A DNA stretch of 64,000 nucleotides from Elusimicrobiota bacterium. GTDB taxonomy: Bacteria; Elusimicrobiota; Elusimicrobia; Elusimicrobiales; UBA9959. The position numbers were made by a program, and so were the translations under genes. The notes beneath the pieces are model-generated. The model saw only the letters and a program-made list of their open reading frames with translations. It did no database searches and was not told the DNA's origin. Position 1 is the first letter of the stretch. Every line of letters begins with the position of its first letter. The DNA lies in NCBI GenBank assembly GCA_016208085.1, contig JACQYT010000092.1, positions 40,404 through 104,403 on the forward strand, written 5' to 3'. Positions 42,195-53,351 of the stretch are shown piece by piece.

Positions 42195-44148
42195 GGGACT
42201 AAACCTGACTCAAAAAATAATCGGAAAACATCTGGTCGGCGGCGAGCCGACCCCCGGCTCTGAAATAGCCGTCAAAATAGACCAGACGCTTACGCAGGAT
42301 GCGACAGGCACAATGGCATACCTGCAGTTTGAATCAATAGGCCTTGACAGAATCCGGACGGAACTGTCGGTGAGTTATGTCGACCACAACATGCTTCAGG
42401 ATGATTTCAAGAATCCTGACGACCACAGATACCTCCAGTCAACGGCCGCCAGATATGGCCTCTATTTTTCAAGACCCGGGAACGGAATCTGCCATCAGGT
42501 TCATCTGGAGAGGTTCGCCGTACCCGGAAAAACGCTTCTCGGCTCCGATTCCCATACCCCGACTTCAAGCGGAATAGGAATGCTGGCTATCGGCGCCGGC
42601 GGAATGGACGTGGCCCTCAGTATGGCGGGAGTTCCGTTTACTCTTAAAATGCCGAAAGTAATCGGCGTAAAACTTACAGGCAGACTCAAACCTTTTGTCT
42701 CGGCCAAGGATATTATCCTTGAAATCCTGAGAATTAAAACCGTAAAAGGCGGGGTCGGCGCGGTATTTGAATATTGGGGTCCGGGCGTAAAAACCCTGGG
42801 CGTTCCTGAACGCGCCACCATCACGAACATGGGAGCCGAACTCGGAGCCACGACCTCTATTTTCCCTTCGGATGAAATAACCGGGGCCTTCCTCCGGGCG
42901 CAGGACAGGTTCAAAGCTTACCGGAAACTCAAAGCCGACCCCGACGCGCTTTATGACGAAATTCTTGAAATAGACCTTTCCCAAATAGAGCCGATGATTG
43001 CTCTGCCGCATTCGCCCGACAATGTAAAAAAAGTAAGGGAGGTGCGGGGCGTGAAGGTCCAGCAGGTGGCGATAGGTTCATGCACCAATTCTTCATACAG
43101 GGATTTGATGACGGTCGCACATATGGTCAAAGGCCGCGTTGTGGCTGAAAATCTTTCGGCCGGGATAGCTCCGGGCTCAAGACAGGTGCTTGAAATGATA
43201 GCGCGGGACGGCGGGCTTAAAGCGCTTATTTCAGCGGGACTGCGCATTTTTGAGACAGGCTGCGGCTCCTGCATAGGAATGGGATTCGCTCCTTCAAGTT
43301 CCGGCGTAACCGTTCGGTCCTTTAACCGCAATTTTGAAGGCCGCACAGGCACAAAAGATGCGCAGGTTTATCTGGCTTCTCCCCAAACCTGCGTCGCAGC
43401 CGCCCTCAAAGGCGAGATAACCGATCCGCGCGATCTCAAAATCCCCGCGCCCAGAATAAAAGTTCCCTGGAAATTTATAATAGACGACAGGATGATTCTT
43501 GCGCCGCTCCCTGAAAAAAAGGCAAAACAGGTTCAGATCCTGAGAGGTCCCAACATTGCCCCTCTTCCACAAACCGCTCCTTTGCAGGGAGCGCTTAAAG
43601 GCGAGGTTCTTCTGAAGCTCTCCGACAACATTACAACCGACCACATAATGCCTGCCGGCGCCAAAATTCTCCCGCTACGTTCCAATGTGCCCGCTATTTC
43701 CGAATACGTATTTGAAAGAGTTGACAAGACCTTTCCAAAACGGGCGCTCCAGGCAAAAGCGGACGGAAAGGCGGGCTTTGTAGTGGGGGGGATCAATTAT
43801 GGGCAGGGCTCAAGCAGGGAACATGCCGCTCTGGCGCCGATGTATTTGGGCGTGAAAGCGATAATTACAAAAGCGTTCGCAAGAATACATCTGGCAAATC
43901 TGATTAACTTCGGCATTCTTGGGCTTACCTTCAAGAACGAATCGGATTATGACCTGGTAAGCCAGGGAGATGAAGTGGAGCTTGACACTTCCGGGCTTGA
44001 AAAAGGCGTTCTTAGCTTTAAGGATAAAACCGCATGCGTGGAGATCCCGCTCGTCTGCAAATTGAGTGAAAGAGAAATACGGATACTTCGCGCAGGCGGC
44101 GCTCTTGCTCATGTAAAAATGAAAAGCAAAGAAAAAGTAAATAGTTGA
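42193..44148 (+). CDS. aconitate hydratase
   Basis: The enzyme isomerises citrate to isocitrate with a [4Fe-4S] cluster. Cluster cysteines are in [16 protein letters not shown] and [13 protein letters not shown]. The swivel-domain catalytic loop is in [18 protein letters not shown]. The typical start [15 protein letters not shown] begins at 42193. An in-frame start at 42163 would translate the repeat upstream (VKIFSAKIF) and is rejected. The length of 651 residues matches the short aconitase class related to the mitochondrial enzyme rather than the 890-residue AcnA. It lies between citrate synthase and isocitrate dehydrogenase. Confidence 0.95.
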   Translation: MGLNLTQKIIGKHLVGGEPTPGSEIAVKIDQTLTQDATGTMAYLQFESIGLDRIRTELSVSYVDHNMLQDDFKNPDDHRYLQSTAARYGLYFSRPGNGICHQVHLERFAVPGKTLLGSDSHTPTSSGIGMLAIGAGGMDVALSMAGVPFTLKMPKVIGVKLTGRLKPFVSAKDIILEILRIKTVKGGVGAVFEYWGPGVKTLGVPERATITNMGAELGATTSIFPSDEITGAFLRAQDRFKAYRKLKADPDALYDEILEIDLSQIEPMIALPHSPDNVKKVREVRGVKVQQVAIGSCTNSSYRDLMTVAHMVKGRVVAENLSAGIAPGSRQVLEMIARDGGLKALISAGLRIFETGCGSCIGMGFAPSSSGVTVRSFNRNFEGRTGTKDAQVYLASPQTCVAAALKGEITDPRDLKIPAPRIKVPWKFIIDDRMILAPLPEKKAKQVQILRGPNIAPLPQTAPLQGALKGEVLLKLSDNITTDHIMPAGAKILPLRSNVPAISEYVFERVDKTFPKRALQAKADGKAGFVVGGINYGQGSSREHAALAPMYLGVKAIITKAFARIHLANLINFGILGLTFKNESDYDLVSQGDEVELDTSGLEKGVLSFKDKTACVEIPLVCKLSEREIRILRAGGALAHVKMKSKEKVNS

Positions 44149-44173
44149 ATTCTCAAAAAAAGGGGTAAAAAAT

Positions 44174-45439
44174 ATGAATATAACCACGGGAAAAATCAAG
44201 ATTCCGGCGACAGGCTCAAAGATAACGATGGGCGCATACGGGAAACTCCAGGTGCCGGACAATCCCATAATTCCGTTTATCGAGGGAGACGGGACAGGTC
44301 CTGATATCTGGCGCGCCTCGGTTGAGGTTCTTAATGCGGCGGTTAAAAAAGCGTATAAAGGAAAAAGAAAAATTTCATGGTTTGAAATTTACGCCGGGGA
44401 AAAGGCGCAAAAAACTTATGGAGCGGATTGCCCCGTGAACCTGCTGCCGGAGGAGACTGTCGGAGTCATCAAGGAGTATCTGGTTGCAATCAAAGGTCCT
44501 CTCACCACCCCTGTCGGAAAAGGCATCCGGTCCCTTAATGTCTCTCTGCGCCAGCAGCTGGATTTATATGTGTGCCTGAGGCCGGTGAAGTATCTCAAGG
44601 GAACTCCGTCTCCCGTGAAACAGCCTGAACTGGTTGACATGGTGATTTTCAGGGAAAACACCGAGGACATCTACGCCGGAGTTGAATGGGAGGCGGGGAC
44701 TCCTGAAGCGAAGAAAGTGGTTGATTGGCTCATCAAAGAGATGCAGGTCAAAAAAATACGGTTTCCTGAAACCTCGGGCATAGGCATAAAGCCGGTTTCA
44801 GCGGAAGGCTCCAAAAGGCTTATCAGGGCGGCAATCAACTATGCCCTCGCAAACAAACGCAAGAGCGTAACCTTTGTTCATAAAGGCAACATAATGAAAT
44901 TCACCGAAGGCGCTTTTATGCGCTGGGGCTACGAACTTGCCAAAGAAGAATTCGGCGCGAAAGAAATTGACGCCGGTCCCTGGTGCAGACTTCCAGACGG
45001 GATAATAATAAAAGACTGCATTGCCGACGCTTTCTTGCAGCAGATTCTCACAAGATCCGCCGAGTACGACGTAATCGCCACGACGAACTTAAACGGCGAC
45101 TACATCTCGGACGCGCTGGCGGCCCAGGTGGGCGGGATAGGAATCGCGCCGGGCGGCAACATCAATTACATAAGCGGGCACGCGCTTTTTGAAGCCACGC
45201 ACGGCACGGCTCCCAAGTACGCGGGGCTTGACAAGGTCAATCCGGGCTCGCTGATTCTGTCGGGAGAAATGATGCTCAGATACCTGGGCTGGACTTCGGC
45301 CGCGGATAAGATTATCCAGGGCCTTGAAAAAGCGATTCAAAGCAGAGTCGTCACCTATGATTTCGCGCGTCTCATGGAAGGGGCAAAGGAAGTCAAATGC
45401 TCCGAATTCGGAAAAACCATAATTCAAAACATGAAATAA
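44174..45439 (+). CDS. icd: isocitrate dehydrogenase (NADP type)
   Basis: Icd oxidises isocitrate to 2-oxoglutarate. The 421-residue protein has the phosphorylation/substrate loop [20 protein letters not shown]. It also shows [14 protein letters not shown], the catalytic [12 protein letters not shown] segment, and [23 protein letters not shown] and [19 protein letters not shown] for metal and coenzyme binding. These fit the E. coli-type NADP enzyme. It follows the aconitase gene by 25 bases with an AGGGG ribosome site and precedes the malic enzyme by 13 bases. Confidence 0.96.
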   Translation: MNITTGKIKIPATGSKITMGAYGKLQVPDNPIIPFIEGDGTGPDIWRASVEVLNAAVKKAYKGKRKISWFEIYAGEKAQKTYGADCPVNLLPEETVGVIKEYLVAIKGPLTTPVGKGIRSLNVSLRQQLDLYVCLRPVKYLKGTPSPVKQPELVDMVIFRENTEDIYAGVEWEAGTPEAKKVVDWLIKEMQVKKIRFPETSGIGIKPVSAEGSKRLIRAAINYALANKRKSVTFVHKGNIMKFTEGAFMRWGYELAKEEFGAKEIDAGPWCRLPDGIIIKDCIADAFLQQILTRSAEYDVIATTNLNGDYISDALAAQVGGIGIAPGGNINYISGHALFEATHGTAPKYAGLDKVNPGSLILSGEMMLRYLGWTSAADKIIQGLEKAIQSRVVTYDFARLMEGAKEVKCSEFGKTIIQNMK

Positions 45440-45452
45440 GGAGAAATAGATT

Positions 45453-47780
45453 ATGAGAAAAGAGGATGCGCTTGAGTATCATGAGTTTCCAAAACCGGGA
45501 AAAATTGAAGTAGTCTCAACCAAACCCTGCTATACGCAGAGGGACTTAAGCCTGGCCTACACCCCGGGAGTGGCCGTGCCGTGCCTTGCCATAAAAGACA
45601 ATCCCCAGGATATTTATAAATACACGTCAAAGGGAAATCTCGTCGCCGTGATTTCAAACGGAACGGCGGTGCTTGGACTCGGCAACATAGGAGCCGGCGC
45701 GGGCAAACCGGTCATGGAGGGCAAGGGCGTTTTATTCAAGAGATTCGCGGATATCGACGTTTTTGACATTGAAATCGCCAGCGAGAATCCCGACGAGGTG
45801 ATAAAAGTCTGCCAGCTTCTTGAACCGACTTTCGGCGGCATCAATCTGGAGGACATAAAAGCCCCCGAATGCTTTTACATAGAGGAAACGCTTAAAAAAA
45901 CGATGAAGATACCGGTGTTTCACGACGACCAGCACGGCACCGCGATTATCTCCGGCGCGGCGCTTTTAAACGCTCTTGAGGTTGTCGCCAAAAACATAAA
46001 AGATGTAAAAATGGTATTAAACGGAGCGGGGGCGGCCGGAATCGCATGCGCAAAACATTATATGGCTCTCGGAGTGAAAAAGGAAAACATCATTTTCTGC
46101 GATACTACAGGCGTAATATACAAAGGCCGCGCAAAGGGAATGAACAAGTACAAGGAGGAGTTTGCCGCAGACACCGGCGCAAGAACGCTCTCTGATGCCC
46201 TGAGAGGGACGGACGTTTTCGTCGGACTTTCCTCCGAGGACATTTTGACGCCTGAAATGCTTCTGTCAATGGCGAAAAATCCGATAGTTTTCGCGATGGC
46301 AAATCCCAATCCCGAAATAAAATACGACCTTGCGGTAGCCACGAGAAAAGATATCATAATAGCGACCGGCCGCTCGGATTATCCGAATCAGGTCAACAAT
46401 GTTCTCGGCTTTCCGTTTATCTTCCGCGGAGCGCTGGATGTGGGCGCAAGATGCATAAACGACGAGATGAAACTGGCGGCCACTTATGCCCTTGCAAAAC
46501 TCGCGAAGGAAGACGTGCCTGATTCGGTGAGAAAAGCTTACGGCGGGGAAAAATTGAAGTTCGGAAGAAATTACATTATTCCGAAGCCTTTTGACCCGAG
46601 GGTCCTGATCTGGGAGAGCTCCGCAGTCGCCCAAGCCGCGATAAAAACCGGAGTTGCGCAGAAGCGCGTTGATATTGGGGCCTACCGCATAGAACTGGAA
46701 AAACGGCTGGGCAGGGCGCAGGAAATAATGAGGACGGTCATAGAAAAGGCAAAGCGAAATCCCAAACGAATCGTGTTCCCCGAGGGGGAAGAAGAAAAGA
46801 TTCTCAGGGCTGCCCAGCTGCTTGTGGACGAAAAAATAGCTTCTCCGATAGTTCTCGGCAACGTTGAAAAAATATGCCGCCTCATGGCTGAAGCTTCCAT
46901 AGACCCCTCAGGCATCGCTGTCGTCGATCCGGGGTGTTCCAAAAAATTCCCCGAATATACGGAGGAATATTTCAAAATACGTCAGAGAAAGGGCGTGACA
47001 AAACAAAGAGCGACGGAGCTTGTAAGCACGCCCGTTGTTTTCGGCACGATGATGCTTCACACGGGAGACGCGGACGCGCTGCTCTCCGGGCTGACGCATC
47101 ATTATCCCGAGGTGATGAGGCCGGCGCTGAGAATCATAAAAGTCGCTTCCGGCGTGAAAAAGGTTTCGGGTCTTTATATGCTCGTCACCAAGAAAGACCT
47201 TTACTTTGTCGCCGATGCCACGGTAAATATAGAACCGAGCGCGGAGGACCTCGCCGAGATCGCCATGCTTGCGGCAAAAACGGCGCGGCGTTTTGACGTG
47301 GAGCCGAGGATAGCGATGCTGTCTTTCTCCAATTTCGGCAGCACCCTGCATCCGCTTTCGGACAAAGTCAGACGCGCCGTTGAAATCGTCAAGAGCCTTG
47401 CGCCTGAAATAATGATTGACGGCGAAATGCAGGCGGACACGGCTGTAACGCCTGAAATCATAGAGCACACCTATCCTTTCAGCACGCTCAAAGGCGGGGC
47501 GAATATCCTGATTTTCCCGAATCTGGAATCCGGAAACATCGCTTACAAACTCCTCAGCCGCATAGGCGGCGCCGCCGCAATAGGTCCGATCTTAATGGGA
47601 ATGAGCAAGCCGGTTCATGTCCTGCAGCGCGAAGGCGAAGTGAATGATATAGTCAACATGGCCGCCATAGCCGTGGTTGACGTGCAGGAGATGGAAAAGG
47701 AAAAAAAGGCCAATTCCAAAAGAACTTCCGTAAAAACCGGAAAAGACGCCGTAGAAGCGGAGAACATAAAGCAAAAATAG
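45453..47780 (+). CDS. maeB: NADP-dependent malic enzyme fused to a phosphotransacetylase domain
   Basis: The N-terminal malic enzyme (residues 1-420) converts malate to pyruvate and CO2. It has [34 protein letters not shown] and [15 protein letters not shown] for substrate, metal and dinucleotide. The C-terminal 340 residues are a PTA-like domain ([19 protein letters not shown]... [17 protein letters not shown]... [19 protein letters not shown]). In MaeB proteins this domain is usually regulatory, sensing acetyl-CoA, rather than catalytic. The length of 775 residues is standard. The gene closes the gltA-acn-icd-maeB run, and with ackA upstream it joins C3, C4 and acetate metabolism. A GGAG ribosome site precedes the start. 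Confidence 0.95.
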   Translation: MRKEDALEYHEFPKPGKIEVVSTKPCYTQRDLSLAYTPGVAVPCLAIKDNPQDIYKYTSKGNLVAVISNGTAVLGLGNIGAGAGKPVMEGKGVLFKRFADIDVFDIEIASENPDEVIKVCQLLEPTFGGINLEDIKAPECFYIEETLKKTMKIPVFHDDQHGTAIISGAALLNALEVVAKNIKDVKMVLNGAGAAGIACAKHYMALGVKKENIIFCDTTGVIYKGRAKGMNKYKEEFAADTGARTLSDALRGTDVFVGLSSEDILTPEMLLSMAKNPIVFAMANPNPEIKYDLAVATRKDIIIATGRSDYPNQVNNVLGFPFIFRGALDVGARCINDEMKLAATYALAKLAKEDVPDSVRKAYGGEKLKFGRNYIIPKPFDPRVLIWESSAVAQAAIKTGVAQKRVDIGAYRIELEKRLGRAQEIMRTVIEKAKRNPKRIVFPEGEEEKILRAAQLLVDEKIASPIVLGNVEKICRLMAEASIDPSGIAVVDPGCSKKFPEYTEEYFKIRQRKGVTKQRATELVSTPVVFGTMMLHTGDADALLSGLTHHYPEVMRPALRIIKVASGVKKVSGLYMLVTKKDLYFVADATVNIEPSAEDLAEIAMLAAKTARRFDVEPRIAMLSFSNFGSTLHPLSDKVRRAVEIVKSLAPEIMIDGEMQADTAVTPEIIEHTYPFSTLKGGANILIFPNLESGNIAYKLLSRIGGAAAIGPILMGMSKPVHVLQREGEVNDIVNMAAIAVVDVQEMEKEKKANSKRTSVKTGKDAVEAENIKQK

Positions 47781-47950
47781 CAGGTTTAATCGCAGGCTCC
47801 GGCGCCGCTCCACCAGCACGGGTACGACTGGAAGCGGCTGGGGGCCGCTTGCTTTTGCGGGCATAATTTTAAAGAATATATATAATATGCTCCGAATTCC
47901 GGGCTTTTTCGGCAGCCCCTGGGCAGCTATCACCCGGAAATGGAGGCTTT

Positions 47951-49444
47951 ATGGGTAAATTCGTGGAATGCGTCCCCAATTTCAGCGAGGGCAGGGACAG
48001 GGCCAAAATAGATGCGATAGTCGCCGCCGCGGCCGCTGTCGGGGGCGTAATGGTTCTGGATGTGGAAAAAGACGCCGACCATAACAGGACGGTGCTCACT
48101 TTTATCGCTCCTTTAGAGACCGCCGTAGAGGGGATGTTTGCGGTTGCAAGGAAGGCCGCTGAACTTATAGACCTTAATTATCACAAGGGCGAACACCCGC
48201 GCATGGGGGCGCTGGACGTGGCCCCCTTCATTCCCATAATGGACACTCCGGTCCAGGACTGCGTAAAGCTGGCGGAAACTTTGGGCGAACGCATAGGCCG
48301 CGAACTCAATATCCCCGTATATCTCTACGATCTCGCCGCCAGAAGGGACGACCGCAGGGACCTCGCCAGGGTCAGAAAAGGCCAGTTTGAAGGATTGAAG
48401 GGTGAGATAGGCCCAAATCCCGACCGCGTTCCGGATTTCGGGCCGAATAAAATACATCCGACTGCCGGCGCCATAGCCGTCGGCGCCAGGCGGCAGATAG
48501 TCAATTTCAACGTCAATCTCGACACCGCCGACATGGAATTCGCAAAGGTCCTGGCCAAAAAGATCCGGACTTCCGGCGGCGGCCTTCCCAACCTCCGGGC
48601 CAAGGAGATCTTCCTTGAATCAAAGAACCAGGCGCAGCTCTCCACCGTCCTGACCGATCATAAGACCACCTCCATAAAGCGCGCGATGGACGAGATAGAG
48701 AAAGAAATAAAACCGCGCAATATCAGGGTCGCCAATACCGAGCTGATCGGCCTTACTACGCAGGAAGCTCTTACGAATTACGCGATAGAAGCGCTGAACG
48801 TAAAGGATTTTAATCCCGAAACGCAGGTGCTTGAGACAAAACTTCTAAAACTCCTGGGCGCCTGGCAGACCGGCGCAAATTTTTTCGTAGACGCCCTTTC
48901 AAATACCGGGCCGACGCCCGGCGGCGGCAGTGCGGCCGCCATAAGCGGGGCCATGGGCTGCGCCCTGGGCCAGATGGCCATAGGCATCTCTCTCAGAAGC
49001 AAAAAGCTCGACGAGGCTAAAAAACCGGCGCTTAAAGCCCTGAACGAAAAACTGGGCATCCTTAAAAGCGCCATGCAGAACTGCGTCAGCGAAGACGCTT
49101 CCTCATACGACGCTTTCATGGCGGCCGCAAAAACGCCCAAAGACGATCCCGCCAGAAAGCCGAAGATGCAGGGTGCGCTGCGGTACGCCGCAGAAGTGCC
49201 GCTGCGGACCGCGAGCCTGGCCGCCGGCGCGATGGAAGAGCTTGAGAGGGCCGACGGCATAACGGCGCATGTGGCCTCAGACTATAAAAGCGCCAAATAT
49301 CTGCTGGAGGCGGCCATGAAATGCGCCGCTGAAAACGTATTTATCAACGCTGAAGGCATAGAGGACAAGGTTTTCGCCGCCAGGCTGCTCGGCGAAGTGA
49401 AAACGTATCTGAAGGCAGGGGAGAGGGTGGAGGGTAGAGGGTAG
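47951..49444 (+). CDS. ftcD: bifunctional glutamate formiminotransferase/formimino-THF cyclodeaminase
   Basis: The N-terminal formiminotransferase (residues 1-310) shows VECVPNFSEGRD, VLDVEKDADHNRTVLTF and NLDTADMEFAKVLAKKI. A linker leads to the C-terminal cyclodeaminase (residues 315-490; FFVDALSNTGPTPGGGSAAA, ISGAMGCALGQMAIG). The pair moves the formimino group from histidine breakdown onto tetrahydrofolate and deaminates it. The fusion is the FtcD arrangement known from mammals and some bacteria. No other histidine-degradation genes are adjacent. An ATGGAGG ribosome site precedes the start. The tail ERVEGRG and the TAG stop are encoded by a GGGTAGA repeat arm. Confidence 0.93.
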   Translation: MGKFVECVPNFSEGRDRAKIDAIVAAAAAVGGVMVLDVEKDADHNRTVLTFIAPLETAVEGMFAVARKAAELIDLNYHKGEHPRMGALDVAPFIPIMDTPVQDCVKLAETLGERIGRELNIPVYLYDLAARRDDRRDLARVRKGQFEGLKGEIGPNPDRVPDFGPNKIHPTAGAIAVGARRQIVNFNVNLDTADMEFAKVLAKKIRTSGGGLPNLRAKEIFLESKNQAQLSTVLTDHKTTSIKRAMDEIEKEIKPRNIRVANTELIGLTTQEALTNYAIEALNVKDFNPETQVLETKLLKLLGAWQTGANFFVDALSNTGPTPGGGSAAAISGAMGCALGQMAIGISLRSKKLDEAKKPALKALNEKLGILKSAMQNCVSEDASSYDAFMAAAKTPKDDPARKPKMQGALRYAAEVPLRTASLAAGAMEELERADGITAHVASDYKSAKYLLEAAMKCAAENVFINAEGIEDKVFAARLLGEVKTYLKAGERVEGRG

Positions 49445-49502
49445 AGGGTGCAGAAATAAGGAACTCCTTACCCTAAACCCTAAACCCTCTACCCTATACC
49501 CT
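49424..49502. repeat. inverted GGGTAGA/TACCCTC repeat pair
   Basis: GGGTGGAGGGTAGAGGGTAG occupies the left arm (49424-49450) and contains the stop of ftcD. The centre GCAGAAATAAGGAACTCCTT is shared with the 51161 copy, and the right arm CCCTAAACCCTAAACCCTCT continues to 49502. It ends 21 bases before the next ATG. Confidence 0.85.
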
Positions 49503-49522
49503 GCTGTTACGAGGAGATCATT

Positions 49523-51163
49523 ATGCCCAGTATGGACGCCGGATCGCGGAACTTGATGCTGGATAGTTTGAGAAATTATGCCAAAAAGAACATTACCCAG
49601 GACTTTATAAGGGAAAAAGACCAGGCCAACGAATTCCCGGCCGGGATAATCAAGGACATGCACGACCATTCCAAACTGGGCTTGCATCTTCTTATGATAC
49701 CCGAAGAGTACGGCGGGCTTTCCGGCGGAACGTTTGATCTGTACCGCGTATGCGAGCTTCTGGCTCACATAGAACTCGGCATCGCCACCTCGGTGTTTGC
49801 CACGTTCCTCGGCACCGACCCGCTCAATGTGGGCGGAACCGTTGACCAGAAAAAGAAGTGGCTGGAGCGCGTAGCCGGGCAAAACCTGCTGGTGGCCTAC
49901 GCCGCCACCGAACCCGAAGCAGGCTCCGACCTGGTGAGTTTAAAGACCCGGGCGGAGCATGTTCTTAAAAACGGCCGGTTGGCGGGTTACCGCATCACCG
50001 GCAGCAAGCAGTGGATATCCAACGGCGGCGTGGCGGACATCTACACGGTGCTGGCCATAGCCCCCGGCGGGCCTTCCTGGTTTATAGTGGAGCGCGGCAT
50101 GGAGGGTTTTTCTCCGAATAAGCATGAGGATAAGCATGGTATAAGGCTTTCAAATACCGCCGGCCTTTCGCTGAACAATGTATATGTTCCCAGGGAAAAT
50201 CTGATCGGCATGACCGAAGGGCAGGGTCTTGTGCAGGCGCAGGCGGTGTTCGGCTATACCAGGCTTATGGTGGCGGCGTTCGGCATCGGCGCCGGCTGGG
50301 AAGCGCTTGAACACGCCATAAGATACAGCCAGGCCAGGATACAGGCCGGCGGGCCTTTGTCGGATAAACAGGGCTATACCCATAAGCTCATTGTGCCGCA
50401 CGCTGTGGCGCTTGAAGCGGCCAGGGCCTATGCAGAAAAGACGGCTTTCAGGCTGGACGGCGGCGAATGCGGCCTTCAGACGGAAGGCGCAATAGCCAAA
50501 TATTCGGCCACCGAGGCCGGCAATAAAGCGGCCGAAGACGCGATACAAGCGCTTGGCGGCTACGGTTATACGCGCGATTTCCCGGTGGAAAAGATAAAGC
50601 GGGACGTAAGGATAACCTGCATTTATGAAGGCACCAGCGAGATAATGGAAATGACCATCTACCGCGGACGCTGGCAGGAGCATTTAAAGACGCGGGGCGC
50701 CTATTACGCCGATCTCGCCGGCGAGCTGGACGCGCTGCACGAGGAAAAACCTGGAACGGGGGCCGATGTCGCCGCTCTTGCCTTAAGGGCGCTGGCGGCC
50801 GTGATGGAAGAATGCAGGGTTCATAAACTGACCCGGCACCAACACGTGATTTTTAAGCTCGGCAGCCTTATAGCCATGGGCGAGCTGGCTTATGTATTTT
50901 CAAGAGCCGCAGCGCAGGACAAATACAGCGAAGCCGTGAAATTCGACGTTCCGGCCTGGCAGGCCATGGCCCGCATATATGCCAGGAACGCGGGCTTGAG
51001 GATAGCCGCGGAAGGCCAGGCTCTGGTGACCGGCGCGGCTGAAAATCCGGGGAATCTTACCGAAGCCGTAAACCTTGACGCCATACTGGCCGCTCAAAAG
51101 GGCATTATAGCCGATATGGACCTTGTGGCCGTGAAGCTGAAGGAAACATTTAAAGTACAGTAG
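49523..51163 (+). CDS. acyl-CoA dehydrogenase
   Basis: The FAD enzyme introduces a trans-2 double bond in acyl-CoA. Family features are the FAD-contact motif AYAATEPEAGSDLVSLKT, KQWISNGGVADIYTVLA, and the C-terminal IQALGGYGYTRDFPVEKIKR segment. The catalytic-base region CIYEGTSEIMEMTIYRG follows it. At 546 residues it is longer than the usual 380, with a C-terminal helical extension after residue 400 such as in the very-long-chain/ACAD9-like group. A GAGGAGATC ribosome site precedes the ATG. Its TAG stop is the first codon-sized piece of the next GGGTAGA element. Confidence 0.93.
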   Translation: MPSMDAGSRNLMLDSLRNYAKKNITQDFIREKDQANEFPAGIIKDMHDHSKLGLHLLMIPEEYGGLSGGTFDLYRVCELLAHIELGIATSVFATFLGTDPLNVGGTVDQKKKWLERVAGQNLLVAYAATEPEAGSDLVSLKTRAEHVLKNGRLAGYRITGSKQWISNGGVADIYTVLAIAPGGPSWFIVERGMEGFSPNKHEDKHGIRLSNTAGLSLNNVYVPRENLIGMTEGQGLVQAQAVFGYTRLMVAAFGIGAGWEALEHAIRYSQARIQAGGPLSDKQGYTHKLIVPHAVALEAARAYAEKTAFRLDGGECGLQTEGAIAKYSATEAGNKAAEDAIQALGGYGYTRDFPVEKIKRDVRITCIYEGTSEIMEMTIYRGRWQEHLKTRGAYYADLAGELDALHEEKPGTGADVAALALRALAAVMEECRVHKLTRHQHVIFKLGSLIAMGELAYVFSRAAAQDKYSEAVKFDVPAWQAMARIYARNAGLRIAAEGQALVTGAAENPGNLTEAVNLDAILAAQKGIIADMDLVAVKLKETFKVQ

Positions 51164-51234
51164 GGTAGAGGGTAGAGGGTGCAGAAATAAGGAACTCCTT
51201 ATCCTACACCCTAAACCCTCTACCCTATACCCTG
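51161..51234. repeat. inverted GGGTAGA/TACCCTC repeat pair
   Basis: The left arm TAGGGTAGAGGGTAGAGGGT supplies the stop of the acyl-CoA dehydrogenase gene. The centre GCAGAAATAAGGAACTCCTT is identical to that of the 49424 copy, and the right arm ends four bases before the histidine-kinase ATG. No ribosome site lies between. Confidence 0.85.
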
Positions 51235-51238
51235 ATTT

Positions 51239-53281
51239 ATGACCTTATTTAACCGGTTGCTGCTCACCATATTCGGCATGGGGCTTATCCCCATAATTCC
51301 GACCGCCTTTTTTCTTTTCTATTATCAGTCCGTCGCCAAAAATAACATACAGACCCTGCACGAGAATATAGCCCAGATGGCCTCGGTGATGATAAGCCAC
51401 AAGACGGATGAGCTTAACCGCCGCATGTACACCATGTGGGAGCCGGGGGCGGACTATATCAGCCAGGCGGCCCTAAAAAAAACGCTGGACCACAACCCCG
51501 AGTTTCTTTTTATGGCTTTCACCGGCCCGGACGGCAGGGAAATATTAAGCGCCGGCGCGCCTGAAATAAAAAGGATCTTCGGCTATCTGGACATTTCAAG
51601 GAACGAGCTGTTTAAAAAAGCCGTAAAGACCGGCCGGCCCGCGCTCGGAGAATTCGAGCTGCTTTATAACCTGCCCATCTGCAGGCTTATCTATCCGCTT
51701 GAAAGCGGGTATTACGCTTTCACCGTCGTAAACCTGAGGGACCTGTTCATAAAACTCGCTATGCGCAAGATGGGTTCTACCGGCGGCGTGTTCGTGGCCG
51801 ACCCGGACGGCCGTGTGTTCATGCTTGGCGGTGACCCCAAGCCGGTTGACCAGAACGAGCTAAAAAATTTTTTTTTGAGCCGGTCCAGGAGTTCAAGAAA
51901 ACTTTCGGGCCGCGTCGCGGATTACATAGGCTCTTATTCAAAAGTTCCCGGTTTTGAGCTTTACGCCCTCACTTTGCAGGCCCGCCGGGAGGCGTTCCGC
52001 GGCATCAACCTGCTCACCTCGCTGATAATGTTCTTTCTGCTGGGCATCTCGACGGTGTTTTATTTTTCAGCCCTTATACTGAGCCGCCGCCTGATCAACC
52101 CGGTCGGCGAACTGATAGAGGGCGCCAAGCGGGTCTCGGAGCGGAATTTTAAGGTGCCGGTGGGGGAAAAAGCCGATATCACCGAGATAGCCGCGCTTTT
52201 AAAGGCTTTTAACGCTATGATGCGGGAAGTGGACCGCTACCACGGCCTGCAGGTGGAGAAGATGCTGGAGGAGAAACAGAAGGTGGAGCTTCTTATAGGC
52301 CTTATACATGACGCCATAATTCTGAGCGATTTCAGGGGTGAACTCATGTACGCCAACGCCGCGGCCCGCTCCCTTCTGGGTTTAAAAGACGGGGAAACGC
52401 CGGTCCCGGAGAACGAGCGCCTGAGACGCAGAGTCTGCGCGCTGGTCAATCTGAAGGCCAAAGCCAAAGGCGAGGTTATGGAAATGCCCGGCCCGGACGG
52501 GCGGGAAAAAAAAGTTTACCGCGTAAGCATGCAGGTGCTTTCCTCAAAGACCAGCCGGCCGGGGGTCTTTATGGTGCTGCGGGACATAACCCTGGAGGCG
52601 GAGATACAGCGCATGAAAGAGGAGCTTTTCCACTCCGTCGCCCACGACCTCAGGGCCCCGCTTTTGACCATGCAGGGCTACATCAAGCTGCTCGAAAATT
52701 CCTGCGCCGCGACGGAAAAGTCAGCCGGCTACCTCGCCAATATAAAAAGTTCCAGCTCGCGGCTTTTTGAGATGCTGGAGAATATCCTTGATATCGCGAA
52801 GCTGGATGCCGGCAACGTAAAGCCGCGCCTGGCCCAGATAAGAACGGTGGAGTTCCTTGAGGGGGTCTTTAAAAATTTTAAGGCCCTGTTCGCGGAAAAA
52901 AATGTAGAATTTGTATTTGAGCCGGGTCCCGTTCCGGCCGTCTTCAGGGGCGATGAGCGGCTCCTGAAGCGCGTGTTTGAAAACCTGCTTTCAAACGCGT
53001 ATAAATTCACTCCGGCCGGCGGAACGGTGCGTCTGGGCGCGAAGCCTGAAAAAGGCGCTGTATCGTTTTATGTCCTGGACACGGGCCCCGGCATACCCGG
53101 GGGCCTGCTGAAGACGGTTTTTGAAAAATACAGGCAGCTCGGGGGTCCGGAGGAAGAACCCCAGGGTTTCGGCCTGGGCCTTGCCATAGCGAAGAAGATA
53201 GTGGAGATACATAACGGGACGATACGCGCCGAAGCGGAACAGGGCGGCGGGAGCAGGTTTGTGTTTGAATTGCCGCTATAG
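51239..53281 (+). CDS. membrane sensor histidine kinase (HAMP-PAS-HisKA)
   Basis: The 680-residue kinase has a first membrane helix (LLLTIFGMGLIPIIPTAFFL), a periplasmic sensing domain of the dCache type to about residue 255, and a second helix (LTSLIMFFLLGISTVFYFSA). A HAMP domain follows (RRLINPVGELIEGAKRVSER), then a PAS-like domain. The phospho-acceptor His is in FHSVAHDLRAPLLTM, and the ATPase has N box LLSNAYKF, G1 DTGPGIPGG and G2 GFGLGLAIAKKIVEIHNG. No response regulator is next to it; the lone receiver at 24255 is the only one in the window. The signal sensed is unknown. Confidence 0.93.
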   Translation: MTLFNRLLLTIFGMGLIPIIPTAFFLFYYQSVAKNNIQTLHENIAQMASVMISHKTDELNRRMYTMWEPGADYISQAALKKTLDHNPEFLFMAFTGPDGREILSAGAPEIKRIFGYLDISRNELFKKAVKTGRPALGEFELLYNLPICRLIYPLESGYYAFTVVNLRDLFIKLAMRKMGSTGGVFVADPDGRVFMLGGDPKPVDQNELKNFFLSRSRSSRKLSGRVADYIGSYSKVPGFELYALTLQARREAFRGINLLTSLIMFFLLGISTVFYFSALILSRRLINPVGELIEGAKRVSERNFKVPVGEKADITEIAALLKAFNAMMREVDRYHGLQVEKMLEEKQKVELLIGLIHDAIILSDFRGELMYANAAARSLLGLKDGETPVPENERLRRRVCALVNLKAKAKGEVMEMPGPDGREKKVYRVSMQVLSSKTSRPGVFMVLRDITLEAEIQRMKEELFHSVAHDLRAPLLTMQGYIKLLENSCAATEKSAGYLANIKSSSSRLFEMLENILDIAKLDAGNVKPRLAQIRTVEFLEGVFKNFKALFAEKNVEFVFEPGPVPAVFRGDERLLKRVFENLLSNAYKFTPAGGTVRLGAKPEKGAVSFYVLDTGPGIPGGLLKTVFEKYRQLGGPEEEPQGFGLGLAIAKKIVEIHNGTIRAEAEQGGGSRFVFELPL

Positions 53282-53351
53282 CAGTTGAAGCCGGGTTTCA
53301 TTGAAAGATTGCACGAATAAAAATATCCATGGCAATTTACGGGAGAACGAT

